The notes below the pieces were generated by a model. The model did no database searches and was not told the DNA's origin. It saw only the letters and a list, made by a program, of their open reading frames with translations. A stretch of 64,000 nucleotides of DNA. Source: Sphingobium lignivorans (GTDB lineage: Bacteria; Pseudomonadota; Alphaproteobacteria; Sphingomonadales; Sphingomonadaceae). Below are positions 27,179 to 35,791 of the stretch, piece by piece (position 1 is the first letter of the stretch; every line of letters begins with the position of its first letter). The position numbers and the translations under genes are program-made. The DNA lies in NCBI RefSeq assembly GCF_014203955.1, contig NZ_JACHKA010000001.1, positions 1,550,001 through 1,614,000 of the forward strand, in the 5' to 3' direction.

Positions 27179-28335
27179 GCGAACATCCTCGCCGCCTGGC
27201 CCTCGACAATCTCGCGATAACGCACACGAAAGTCGCCGAGCTCGGCGTTGGATGGCGTCTGCGGCGTTCTCGCCCGCGCGAACCCCTTTGCGAGCTGGTC
27301 GAGTGCGATCCGGATCGCAGGAGCAGGCAGGCCAATTTCGCTTCCGAACGCTTCAACCAGTGGCCGGTCGAGACTGTCAAATGGTCGCTTGCGACCGCCG
27401 ATCGCGAGACCCGTCTCGCGGTTGAACGGATAGAGCAAAGTGTTCACCAGATCGTAGGTGGGGCTAAGCCGTAGTCCCTCGGGGCGCTCGAGTAGAGAAA
27501 AATTCTTCAAATGCGCATCGGCATTGCCGATCACGAAATTGAAAACCACCAGTCGGAAGAAGCGCTGCAGGTCGATTATTGGACGCGCCGAGTGGTCGGC
27601 GACGACGCGGGCTGCCTCCTCGTAGCTGGAATCGTACTTTCCGTTAAAATCGCGGCCGCGTGGCTTTCCCAGAATCTGGGCGAAGTCTTCGAGACGCAGA
27701 CGCTCGCCGTCTCGTCTATCGAAGCGCTCGACCAGCAGGGCAACGCCCTCGATCCCGTGTACAGCGCCAATGGAGGCGTTCGTCACCTCGGCCGGCCCCA
27801 GAATCTCCCGAGCAAGTCGAAGCGAGGTATCCTCGTTCTGGACTAGCGTCGGCAGGTCCGGCGGATTGAGCTTTGCAATGTGCGTCGCTGGATCCTCCGG
27901 ACGATGGGACGGTTCGAACGCGCGGTCCCCGCGGAACGCCAACAGCTTCTTCTGAACGCCTGAAAGTGTGCGCCCCGGCTGCGTGACGGCGCTCTCCAGA
28001 AGGTCGCCCTTGGGCGCGCTATCCGGCAATCCGTCGAGAGGGCGCACGCCAACGGCTCCGATACAGTCTGCTCCAAACCGCAGGAGCAGTTCGAAATCAT
28101 CTTCGTCGGACGCATGGGCTGCGCGTGCCTGACGCGCGCGAAGCCATCCTTCAGGCGCGAGGTGCTCGAAAAACGGAAAGAGTCCGTTTGACCAATGATG
28201 GTCACGGACGGTTATGGGTAGGCCGCACGCAATGGTCCGACTCCATCCGGGATGATAGAGGAAGCGCGTGCCGGTGCCTGCCTCCGAGAGTGTCCCGGCA
28301 GCTACTCCTTTAAAAGTTACGAGCGCCTCACGCAC
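27175..28335 (-). CDS. HipA-family serine/threonine kinase toxin
   Basis: The 386-aa protein is a complete HipA kinase. The N-subdomain (FKGVAAGTLSE, FLYHPGW) is present, followed by GADCIGAVGVRP, the Gly-rich loop TLSGVQKKL with the likely autophosphorylated S125, the ATP-binding Lys in THIAKLNPP (K155), the catalytic loop GNADAHLKNFSLL (D273, N278) and the metal-binding SPTYDLV (D295). Such kinases phosphorylate tRNA synthetases or other targets and stop growth. The annotated GTG start at 28335 has no good ribosome-binding site; a TTG with AAGGTGA upstream starts a 9-codon frame (MNKDTVVRA) that overlaps it, which suggests either coupling or another one-base frameshift. Its gene precedes hipB, the reverse of the classic hipBA order. 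Confidence 0.9.
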   Translation of the reverse strand: MREALVTFKGVAAGTLSEAGTGTRFLYHPGWSRTIACGLPITVRDHHWSNGLFPFFEHLAPEGWLRARQARAAHASDEDDFELLLRFGADCIGAVGVRPLDGLPDSAPKGDLLESAVTQPGRTLSGVQKKLLAFRGDRAFEPSHRPEDPATHIAKLNPPDLPTLVQNEDTSLRLAREILGPAEVTNASIGAVHGIEGVALLVERFDRRDGERLRLEDFAQILGKPRGRDFNGKYDSSYEEAARVVADHSARPIIDLQRFFRLVVFNFVIGNADAHLKNFSLLERPEGLRLSPTYDLVNTLLYPFNRETGLAIGGRKRPFDSLDRPLVEAFGSEIGLPAPAIRIALDQLAKGFARARTPQTPSNAELGDFRVRYREIVEGQAARMFA

Positions 28336-28817
28336 GAACGACCGTGTCCTTGTTCAAAATAATCACCTTCGTGATATAATCTCTCTCTTTTGTTAAAGCA
28401 AGATTGAACAATTTCGGAAAAATTGCCTCATGAGCGCATTTTTTGCCCCTTGTGAATAATCTCTGAGGGCCGGGCAGTTGCCGGCGCGGGTAGATGAGCT
28501 CGCAAGATTGATCCGGTCGATTATAAAAAGAGTCACGCGCCGCGTTCTGCCCCAATCTACCGGAACGCAGTAATCAAGCCAGCGCGGAGCAAAATTAACG
28601 GACGGCAGCTTGTCGGTTCCGGTCGTCGCAAAGCAGACAGTCCAGATCGTCCAACTAAGCCGACATTCACCTGTTGGTTGAACTCAGACTTGCTGGACCA
28701 TGCTCCAATGCGACCAGTTTGGGGCGGCGGACAATGCGAAGTTGAAGGAAGTAGGTCGGGGTGGCTGATCGAGAAAACCGTTCAGCGGCGTCCGGCCGCG
28801 TGTGAGCGAATTCATTC
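28336..28817. other. upstream region of the hipA operon, no supported gene
   Basis: This 480-bp stretch lies between hipA and the attachment repeat. It is unusually AT-rich near 28340-28440 (minus strand AGAGATTATATCACGAAGG), a reasonable place for the hipA promoter and regulatory sites. An integrase gene would normally sit here beside the tRNA; none is found, nor a recognisable fragment. Short open frames here have no coding character. Confidence 0.45.
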
Positions 28818-28918
28818 GACGAGAATTCGACGTGTTGCTTTTTGCAACTGAAAATCAACGCTAAGCCATTGATTTTATTGGTGACCCCTACGGGAATCGA
28901 ACCCGTGTTTCAGCCGTG
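28818..28918 (-). repeat. attachment-site repeat at the intact tRNA-Glu 3' end
   Basis: This repeat covers the 3' half of the tRNA-Glu gene and the flank inside the island. Bases 28877-28918 are identical to 14763-14804, and 28818-28876 are about 80% similar to 14704-14762. Within the flank, AAAATCAA (28851-28858) and TTGATTTT (28869-28876) form a perfect 8-bp inverted repeat, and a second hairpin GTTGC/GCAAC is kept in both copies with changes in the loop. The conserved hairpins may be the tRNA terminator or integrase arm sites. Confidence 0.85.
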
Positions 28919-28953
28919 AGAGGGCCGCGTCCTGACCGCTAGACGAAGGGGCC
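28879..28953 (-). tRNA. tRNA-Glu (anticodon CUC)
   Basis: The minus strand reads GGCCCCTTCGTCTAGCGGTC and folds into a complete cloverleaf ending in an encoded CCA. The acceptor stem pairs GGCCCCT with AGGGGTC (one G-U). The anticodon loop is CTCTCAC on a CGGCC/GGCTG stem (one G-U), giving anticodon CUC. The T arm contains GGTTCGATTCC. It is the anchor of the genomic island, which lies on its 3' side; the tRNA itself remains intact. Confidence 0.95.
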
Positions 28954-29108
28954 ACGTTCGGGCAGTTGCCTGCCGTCGTGATCGGGGCGCTTTAGGGGGC
29001 TCCTCCAGTCGGGTCAAGGGGGGCGTGGCGCCTTCGCGGCGCTATGCTGCTCGGTCCGAGGCGAAGCGGTCACCCACCGGAATGCGCCTCCGCATTTCAC
29101 CGGGGTTT

Positions 29109-30866
29109 TCAGCTGTCGGCGATGTCTTCCACATGTAGTTCGGTGGCGGGGCGGGGGCCCCAGTCATCGATCTTCGCGCGGCCCGCGAGCCAGAAGCGGC
29201 GGGCACGATCGGCGCCCAGGAGCGCCTGGCCGAGCGGCGCATCGGCCTGGCGAAAGGCCATCGCCTTGAGCGAGCGCCCGTCTTCCCCGGCGACGATGGC
29301 GCGGACATGGCCATTGCCCACAATATCGGCGCGCACGACGCGGACCGGCCCGAGCACGACGCGCGGCGCGGGCCAGCCATTGCCGAAGGGGCCCGCCTGC
29401 TCCATCTGCGTCACCAGATCCGGAGTCAGCCCGCCGGGCGCGACCAGAAGGTCCACAAGCAGGGCACGGGCAGCGGACGCGCGGGCGATGTCCTCCCGCA
29501 GCCGCTCCTCCAGAAAATCGGAAAGTGCCTGAACCCGGTCCTGCCGGACGGTGAGCCCGGCCGCCATGGCATGGCCGCCGCCGGCGATCAGCAGCCCATG
29601 GTCCCCGGCGGCGAGGATGGCAGCGCCCAGATCGACCCCCTGGATGGACCGTCCCGATCCCTTGCCGATGCCGTCCTCGTCCAGCGCGATGACGATGGCC
29701 GGCGCGCCGGTCTTCTCCTTGAGCCGTCCCGCCACGATGCCGATGACGCCGGGATGCCAGCCCGTCCCGGAGACCAGGGCGATGGCGCTCTCGCCGCGCT
29801 CGGAGAGAAGGCGCTCGGCTTCTTCCTGGACATTCGCCTCGATGATGCGTCGCTCGCTGTTCAGCCGATCCAGATCGGCGGCGAGCAGGGCGGCTTCGGC
29901 GGGATCCTCGGTGGTGAGCAGGCGCACACCGAGATCGGACCGGCCGACGCGGCCGCCGGCATTGATACGGGGCCCAAGTGCAAAACCGAGATCGGAGGCT
30001 AGCGGCGCGCGCTCAAGCCGGCTGGCGGAAAGCAGCGCATTGAGGCCGATATTGCCGCGGCGAGCCATCGCTTTCAGCCCCTGCGCGACGAAGGCGCGGT
30101 TGAGGCCGCGGATCTGTGCGACATCGGCCACGGTGCCGAGCGCGACGAGATCGAGCAGATCGATGAGGCGGGGCTCGGGGTTCCGGTCGAACCAGCCGCG
30201 CGCGCGCAGGGTGCGGATCAGCGCGGCGCCGAGCAGGAACGCGACGCCGACCGCGGCGAGATGGCCATGCCCCGCGCCGTCGCTGCTCTCGTCCAGTCGG
30301 TTGGGATTTACCAGCGCGAGGGCAGGGGGCAGGGCGGCGGCGCATTTGTGATGATCGACCACGATAACGTCGAGCCCGGCGTCGCGTGCCGCTTCCAGCG
30401 CCGCGAAGGCCTGCGCGCCGCAATCGACCGTGACCACGAGGCTGGAGCCCTGTTGCGCGAGCGCGACCAGCGCCTCGCCGGAAGGGCCATAGCCTTCCAT
30501 CAGCCGGTCCGGGATATAAACGCCGGCGTTGAGCCCGAGGTCGCGCAACAGGCGGATCAGCAGCGCGGCGCTGGTGGCACCATCGACATCGTAATCGCCG
30601 AAGATCGTGATCGATTCCCGGTCGATGACGGCAGCGGCGAGCCGCTCGGCCGCGCGGTCCATGTCCCGGAAGATCGAGGGGTCGGGCATGAAGGCGCGGA
30701 TCGTGGGAAGGCGCTCGCGGTCCAGCATGTCGTTGGTGCAGCCGCGCCCGCGCAGCAGATCATCGACCAGATCGCCACTGCTGCCGGCGGGCTCCGGCCC
30801 GCGCCAGCGCCACGCGCGGCCAGTGAGCGATCGTTCGATATCGAGCGCGAAGCGGGTCGCGTTCAT
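29109..30866 (-). CDS. recJ: single-stranded-DNA-specific exonuclease RecJ
   Basis: The 585-aa protein is a DHH/DHHA1-superfamily exonuclease that degrades single-stranded DNA 5'-to-3' in RecF-type recombination and mismatch repair. Motifs seen are FGDYDVDGATSAALL near residue 88, VTVDCGAQAF near 145, the DHH-type VDHHKCA near 171, GPRINAGGRVGRSDLG near 305, and the DHHA1 motif AGGGHAMAAG near 432. Length and motif order match RecJ. It is the first core gene after tRNA-Glu. The minus-strand ATG at 30866 is well placed. Confidence 0.95.
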   Translation of the reverse strand: MNATRFALDIERSLTGRAWRWRGPEPAGSSGDLVDDLLRGRGCTNDMLDRERLPTIRAFMPDPSIFRDMDRAAERLAAAVIDRESITIFGDYDVDGATSAALLIRLLRDLGLNAGVYIPDRLMEGYGPSGEALVALAQQGSSLVVTVDCGAQAFAALEAARDAGLDVIVVDHHKCAAALPPALALVNPNRLDESSDGAGHGHLAAVGVAFLLGAALIRTLRARGWFDRNPEPRLIDLLDLVALGTVADVAQIRGLNRAFVAQGLKAMARRGNIGLNALLSASRLERAPLASDLGFALGPRINAGGRVGRSDLGVRLLTTEDPAEAALLAADLDRLNSERRIIEANVQEEAERLLSERGESAIALVSGTGWHPGVIGIVAGRLKEKTGAPAIVIALDEDGIGKGSGRSIQGVDLGAAILAAGDHGLLIAGGGHAMAAGLTVRQDRVQALSDFLEERLREDIARASAARALLVDLLVAPGGLTPDLVTQMEQAGPFGNGWPAPRVVLGPVRVVRADIVGNGHVRAIVAGEDGRSLKAMAFRQADAPLGQALLGADRARRFWLAGRAKIDDWGPRPATELHVEDIADS

Positions 30867-31060
30867 GGTCTGGCGCCCAGGGACGGGGAACAGCGTTCAG
30901 TCATGATCGCGCGCATCGGCTCCTGAAAAGTGGCAAAAGGCTCGCCGGCAAGTCCGGCCGGGAGACTCCTGGGATCAGTCCTAGCATGAGATTGCTTCCG
31001 TGCGACAGCCGTGGCGGCACGCGGGCTTGAAATCCCCTGTCGATCGGCTAGCTCCACCTC

Positions 31061-32002
31061 ATGGCTGCCATCCTTTCCGTCCACGACGTCACCAAGCGCT
31101 ATGCGAGCGGCTATGTCGCGCTCGAACGAATCGATTTGGACGTGGAGGAGGGCGAGATTTTCGCGCTGCTCGGCCCCAATGGGGCCGGCAAGACCACGCT
31201 CATCTCGATCATCTGCGGCATCGTGAATGCCAGCGGCGGGACGATCACCGTGGCAGGGCACGACATCGTGCGCGATTATCGCGCCACGCGCAGCACCATT
31301 GGGCTGGTGCCGCAGGAACTGACGACGGACATGTTCGAGCGGGTGATCGACACGGTGCGGTTCAGTCGGGGACTGTTCGGCAAGCCGCGGGACGACGCGT
31401 TCATCGAGAAGATCCTGCGCGAGCTTTCGCTCTGGGACAAGCGGACGGCCAAGATCAGCGAGCTTTCCGGCGGCATGAAGCGCCGGGTGATGATCGCCAA
31501 GGCGCTTTCGCACGAGCCCAGGCTGCTCTTTCTCGACGAGCCGACCGCCGGCGTCGACGTCGAGCTGCGGCGGGACATGTGGGGGCTTGTCCGGCAGCTT
31601 CGCGAATCCGGCGCCACCATCGTGCTGACGACCCATTATATCGAGGAAGCCGAGGAAATGGCCGATCGGGTGGGCGTCATCAATCATGGCCAACTGGTGC
31701 TGGTGGAAGAGAAGACCACGCTGATGAAGAAGCTCGGTCGCAAGACCCTGCACATCACCCTGGCGGAGCCGATGGCGATGATCCCGGACAGTCTCGCCGA
31801 ATGGGCCCTAACGCTCATCGACGAGGGGCATCAGCTCGAATATGTGTTCGATGCCAATGCCGAGCGCACCGGGGTTTCCGCGCTGCTGCGCGCGCTTGGC
31901 GACCTGGGCATTGGCTACAAGGACCTCAACACGCGGGAAAGCTCGCTGGAGGACATTTTCCTGCGCCTTGTCCACGGGGCTGGAGAGGAGAAAGCCGCAT
32001 GA
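31061..32002 (+). CDS. ABC transporter ATP-binding protein (ABC-2 exporter type)
   Basis: The 313-aa protein is a standard ABC ATPase: Walker [10 protein letters not shown] near residue 38, signature LSGGMKRR near 138, Walker [13 protein letters not shown] near 158 and the switch His in [12 protein letters not shown]. The C-terminal ~80 residues are a DrrA/CcmA-like extension. The stop overlaps the permease start (ATGA), so the two form one exporter. Such two-gene ABC-2 systems export drugs, polysaccharide precursors or lipids; the cargo cannot be read here. Confidence 0.93.
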   Translation: MAAILSVHDVTKRYASGYVALERIDLDVEEGEIFALLGPNGAGKTTLISIICGIVNASGGTITVAGHDIVRDYRATRSTIGLVPQELTTDMFERVIDTVRFSRGLFGKPRDDAFIEKILRELSLWDKRTAKISELSGGMKRRVMIAKALSHEPRLLFLDEPTAGVDVELRRDMWGLVRQLRESGATIVLTTHYIEEAEEMADRVGVINHGQLVLVEEKTTLMKKLGRKTLHITLAEPMAMIPDSLAEWALTLIDEGHQLEYVFDANAERTGVSALLRALGDLGIGYKDLNTRESSLEDIFLRLVHGAGEEKAA

Positions 32003-32760
32003 ACGGGCATGCCATGCTGGCCATCTATCTCTTCGAGCTCAACCGCTTCCGGCGGACGCTGATGACCGGGCTGATCGTCCCCGTCATCACCACGGCGCTT
32101 TATTTCATCGTCTTCGGCAGCGCGATCGGCTCGCGCATGACCGAGATCGACGGCATTCCCTACGGGGCCTATATCGTGCCCGGCCTCATCATGCTGTCGA
32201 TGTTCACCGAGAGCATCTTCAATGCCAGCTTCGGCATCTACATGCCCAAATATAGCGGGACCATCTACGAGCTGCTGTCCGCGCCCGTCTCGGCGATCGA
32301 GACCGTCATCGCCTATGTCGGCGCCGCGGCCACCAAATCGATGACTATCGGCCTGGTGATCTTCGGCACCGCGCATCTCTTCGTGGATGTGCCGGTCGCG
32401 CACCCGGTGGCGATGATCGCCTTCATGGCGCTGATCGCGGTCAGCTTCTGCCTGTTCGGCTTCATCCTCGGCATCTGGGCGCAGAGCTTCGAGCAATTGC
32501 AGGTCATCCCGATGCTGATCGTGATGCCGATGACGTTCCTCGGCGGAGCGTTCTACTCGGTGCACATGCTGGCCGAGCCATGGCGTACGGTGACGCTTTT
32601 CAACCCGGTGGTCTATCTTATCAGCGGGTTCCGCTGGACATTCTTCGGCCGAGGGGATGTCGCGATGGGCATATCGATGGGATTCGTGAGCGGTATGCTC
32701 GCCGTTTGCCTCGCCATCATCTTCTGGATGTTCCGGACCGGATACCGGCTGAAGAAATAG
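31999..32760 (+). CDS. ABC-2 type transporter permease
   Basis: The 253-aa membrane protein starts at the ATG overlapping the ATPase stop; an open frame extends ~1 kb further upstream, but that is a shadow of the ATPase gene. About six membrane helices are predicted and the family signature [25 protein letters not shown] is present, as in the ABC-2/NodJ/YadH group. It forms the membrane channel of the exporter with the preceding ATPase. It ends converging on glpX, with a hairpin between. Confidence 0.92.
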   Translation: MNGHAMLAIYLFELNRFRRTLMTGLIVPVITTALYFIVFGSAIGSRMTEIDGIPYGAYIVPGLIMLSMFTESIFNASFGIYMPKYSGTIYELLSAPVSAIETVIAYVGAAATKSMTIGLVIFGTAHLFVDVPVAHPVAMIAFMALIAVSFCLFGFILGIWAQSFEQLQVIPMLIVMPMTFLGGAFYSVHMLAEPWRTVTLFNPVVYLISGFRWTFFGRGDVAMGISMGFVSGMLAVCLAIIFWMFRTGYRLKK

Positions 32761-32831
32761 TCGGCGGGCAGGAGAACCCGGGCGTCTGACCAGGCTGTCC
32801 ACCCGTTTCCTCCCGAGCTCGACAGGAAGGA

Positions 32832-32852
32832 GGGGCGGCGCGCGGCCGCCCC
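32832..32852. terminator. bidirectional hairpin between the ABC permease and glpX
   Basis: GGGGCGGC and GCCGCCCC form a perfect 8-bp stem with a 5-base loop, placed between two convergent genes. It is followed by ATATTTCTC on the plus strand and a CT-rich run on the minus strand, so T-tracts are weak. Position argues for termination of one or both transcripts. Confidence 0.5.
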
Positions 32853-32859
32853 ATATTTC

Positions 32860-33846
32860 TCACTTGATGCGGTGTTCGCCCTTCACCCAGCGCACCGTGC
32901 CGGACGACGCCCGCATGACGACGCTGTGAGTCGTCATCTTGCCCGTGGCGAGACGCTTCACGCCATCGAGCAGGGAGCCGTCGGTCACGCCCGTCGCCGC
33001 GAAGATGCAGTCGCCCTTGGCGAGATCCTCGAGCTTGTAGATCCGGTCGAGATCATCGATGCCCCACTTGCGGGCGCGGGCGCGCTCGTCATCGTTGCGG
33101 AACAGCAGCTTGCCGTTGAACTGGCCGCCGACGCAGCGGAGCGCGGCGCAGGCCAGCACACCTTCCGGCGCGCCGCCCGAACCCATGTACATGTCGATGG
33201 TGGTTTCCGGATTGGTCGTGGCGATGACGCCGGCCACGTCGCCATCGCCGATCAGCACCACGCCGCAGCCAATGGCGCGCAGCTCGGCGATGAGCTTCTC
33301 GTGCCGGGGGCGATCCAGCACGCACACGATGATATCCGACGGCGCGACGCCCTTGGCGCGGGCGACGGCCTCGACATTCTCGGTCGGGGTCTTCGCGAGA
33401 TCGATGACGCCGGGCGGATAGCCGGGCCCGACCGCGAGCTTCTCCATGTAGACATCGGGCGCATTGAGGAGATTGCCTTCCTCGGCAGCGGCGAGCACCG
33501 CGAGCGCATTCGGACCGGCCTTGGCCGTAATGGTCGTGCCCTCCAGCGGATCGAGCGCGATATCGATCTTGGGGCCACGGCCCGGCGCGCCGCCGACCTT
33601 CTCGCCAATGAACAGCATGGGCGCCTCGTCGCGCTCGCCTTCACCGATCACCACCGTGCCATCCATGTAGAGATTGTCGAAGGCCTTGCGCATCGCTTCC
33701 ACGGCGGCGGCATCGGCGGCCTTCTCGTCGCCCCGGCCCACCAGCTTCGATGCAGCGATGGCCGCAGCCTCGGTCACGCGCACCATTTCCAGCACGAGAA
33801 CGCGATCGAGAACGGAACTGGCTTCGACGGAACTTGACTTCCCCAT
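32860..33846 (-). CDS. glpX: class II fructose-1,6-bisphosphatase GlpX
   Basis: The 328-aa protein matches GlpX: EMVRVTEAAAIAASKLVGRGDE at residues ~20-40, DGTVVIGEGERDEAPMLFIGE, the Asp-rich DPLEGT, and GDVAGVI, then MGSGGAPEGVLAC. It removes the 1-phosphate from fructose 1,6-bisphosphate in gluconeogenesis. The ATG at 33846 is chosen because AAGGAAG lies at a good distance and because GlpX homologues begin near here; the open frame runs 29 codons further back. It lies upstream of hom on the opposite side of a short divergent gene. Confidence 0.95.
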   Translation of the reverse strand: MGKSSSVEASSVLDRVLVLEMVRVTEAAAIAASKLVGRGDEKAADAAAVEAMRKAFDNLYMDGTVVIGEGERDEAPMLFIGEKVGGAPGRGPKIDIALDPLEGTTITAKAGPNALAVLAAAEEGNLLNAPDVYMEKLAVGPGYPPGVIDLAKTPTENVEAVARAKGVAPSDIIVCVLDRPRHEKLIAELRAIGCGVVLIGDGDVAGVIATTNPETTIDMYMGSGGAPEGVLACAALRCVGGQFNGKLLFRNDDERARARKWGIDDLDRIYKLEDLAKGDCIFAATGVTDGSLLDGVKRLATGKMTTHSVVMRASSGTVRWVKGEHRIK

Positions 33847-33899
33847 CCCATGGCTTCCTTTGTCAGTTGAGGCGCTTCCGATAGGCGAGCTTTGTTGCA

Positions 33900-34268
33900 A
33901 TGTCGATAATGCGAATGGCATTCCTGCTGGCATTGACCGCGCTTGCCGCCTCGGCCTGCCGCGCGCAAGGCGGTCCGGAGGATGAGCGCTCGGCCGAGAT
34001 GATGAAGCGCTACGAGGCGCGGACGAAGATATTCAAGCCCTGCCCGGTGGGTCGTCCGGGCGAGATCGTGGTCTGCGCCCGGCCCGAGGAAGAGGCCGGT
34101 GCGCGCTTCCGCCTGCCGCTTCTCCCGGAGCGGGACACCGCTTCCACGGTGCCGGGGGAAGCGCCGCGCGCATCCGCCGCGCCGGTCAAGCAGGGGGGAT
34201 GTTCCATCGTGTCGGGCGATCCGCCTATTTGCAACAAGGGTCTCACGGTTGTGAAGACGGGCTACTGA
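33900..34268 (+). CDS. small secreted hypothetical protein of sphingomonad type
   Basis: The 122-aa product has an N-terminal signal sequence (MRMAFLLALTALAASACRAQ) with a possible lipobox Cys. The mature part has GEIVVCARPEEEAGARFRLP, a pattern common in short secreted proteins of sphingomonads (IVVCGR...RLP). A second start at residue 4 is possible. It is divergent from glpX and its 3' end lies 21 bp from the convergent hom stop. Function unknown; probably an envelope protein. Confidence 0.65.
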   Translation: MSIMRMAFLLALTALAASACRAQGGPEDERSAEMMKRYEARTKIFKPCPVGRPGEIVVCARPEEEAGARFRLPLLPERDTASTVPGEAPRASAAPVKQGGCSIVSGDPPICNKGLTVVKTGY

Positions 34269-34288
34269 AGTCGCGGCATCGCAGGCGC

Positions 34289-35599
34289 TCAATCCAGAAT
34301 GTGCATCACCATCGGCTCGCCCATCAGGCTGTCCGATCCACCCAGGCGCTCCAGCACATCCTCGATGCACGACAGGGCGCCGGCATGGGTGACAATGGCC
34401 ACCAGGACGGCATCGTCGTCGCTGGCGGGGCGCTGGATGACGCTCTCGATGGACACATCGGCGTCGCGCATCGCCGCTGTGATCTCGGCGAGCACGCCCG
34501 GGCGGTCCTGCACCAGGAAGCGCAGATAAGCGCGGCCGATCCGCGCGCCGCCATCGGCCTTGACCTGCCTTTGCAGCCATTCGGCCGGCATGGCGAAGGC
34601 CGGGCCATATTCATCGCGCGCGACATCGATGACGTCCGCCACCACGGCCGAAGCCGTGGGACCTTCCCCGGCGCCGGCGCCCTGGAAGAAGAGGCGGCCG
34701 ACGAAATTGCCTTCCGCCACCACGGCGTTGAGCGCCCCGTCGACATGCGCGAGCGGGTGATCGACCGGCACCAGCATCGGATGGACGCGCTGGAAAAGGC
34801 CGACATTCTCGCCGCCATCCTCCTCGCACTCGGCCATGGCGATCAGGCGCACGCGATAACCGAGTGCCGCAGCTTCCCGGATATCGGCGGCGAGCACATG
34901 GCGGATGCCGGTGATGTCCACGGAGGGGAAATCGATTTCCGTGCCGAAGGACAGGCTGGCGAGGATCGACAGCTTGTGCGCGGCGTCGATGCCGTCGATG
35001 TCGAAGGTCGGGTCCGCCTCGGCATAGCCTTTCGCCTGTGCCTCCTCCAGCACATCGGCAAAGGCGCTGCCATCCCGCTCCATGGTCGAGAGGATGTAAT
35101 TGCAGGTGCCGTTGAGAATGCCGTAGACCCGCATGATCCGGTTGGCCGCAGCCCCTTCCCGCAGGCCCTTGATGACCGGCACGCCGCCCGCGACCGCTGC
35201 TTCATATTTGAGCGCCACGCCCGTCCGCTCCGCTTCGCGGGCGAGATCGAGCCCGTGATGCGCGATCATCGCCTTATTGGCGGTCACGAAAGGCTTGCCC
35301 TGGCCAAGGCACTGGCGTGCCAGGGTGAGAGCCGGGCCATCCGAGCCGCCGATGAGCTCGACGACGGTGTCGATGTCGTCTCGCCCGGCCAGCGTGCTCA
35401 TGTCGTCCACCCACTCGTAGCGCGAGAGATCGACGCCGCGATCCTTGTTGCGATCTCGCGCCGAGATGGCGACGACCTCGATCGGCCGACCGGCACGTCG
35501 CGCGACCAGCTCCCGATTGGCTTCCAGCAGGCGAATGACCCCCGCGCCCACCGTTCCAAGACCGATGATGGCGAGGCGAAGCGGGGCGGTGGTGTTCAT
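34289..35599 (-). CDS. hom: homoserine dehydrogenase
   Basis: The 436-aa protein reduces aspartate semialdehyde to homoserine for threonine, methionine and isoleucine synthesis. It has the NAD(P)-binding GLGTVGAGVIRLLE at the start, the substrate site NKAMIAHHG, GGVPVIKGLREG, ILNGTCNYILSTM and the catalytic EADPTFDIDGIDAAHKL, then a C-terminal ACT domain (RPGVLAEITAAMRDADVSIESV). The length and order match bacterial Hom. The related aspartate kinase gene is 14 kb away at 49.7 kb. Confidence 0.96.
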   Translation of the reverse strand: MNTTAPLRLAIIGLGTVGAGVIRLLEANRELVARRAGRPIEVVAISARDRNKDRGVDLSRYEWVDDMSTLAGRDDIDTVVELIGGSDGPALTLARQCLGQGKPFVTANKAMIAHHGLDLAREAERTGVALKYEAAVAGGVPVIKGLREGAAANRIMRVYGILNGTCNYILSTMERDGSAFADVLEEAQAKGYAEADPTFDIDGIDAAHKLSILASLSFGTEIDFPSVDITGIRHVLAADIREAAALGYRVRLIAMAECEEDGGENVGLFQRVHPMLVPVDHPLAHVDGALNAVVAEGNFVGRLFFQGAGAGEGPTASAVVADVIDVARDEYGPAFAMPAEWLQRQVKADGGARIGRAYLRFLVQDRPGVLAEITAAMRDADVSIESVIQRPASDDDAVLVAIVTHAGALSCIEDVLERLGGSDSLMGEPMVMHILD

Positions 35600-35791
35600 G
35601 AGTGCTTGTTCCTGTGAGATGCGCGGCGCGCGTTGAGGGCGCTCTTAATGGCGACTGTGGAAAATCAGAACCAACTTTCTTGATCCGGCTGTGTAACCGC
35701 ACCGTCGGGTCTGCTCCGGGCGCGTAAAGCGCCCCCGGCGTCCCGATGTCCGGGGCGAGTTCGGCCGGGGGAGGGGCGCTATTCCTCTCCC

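Noticed and set aside
31000-31998. Long upstream extension of the ABC-2 permease frame
   Set aside because: This part overlaps the ATPase gene in another frame and reads as Arg/Ala/Gly-rich sequence; the permease start is the ATG overlapping the ATPase stop.
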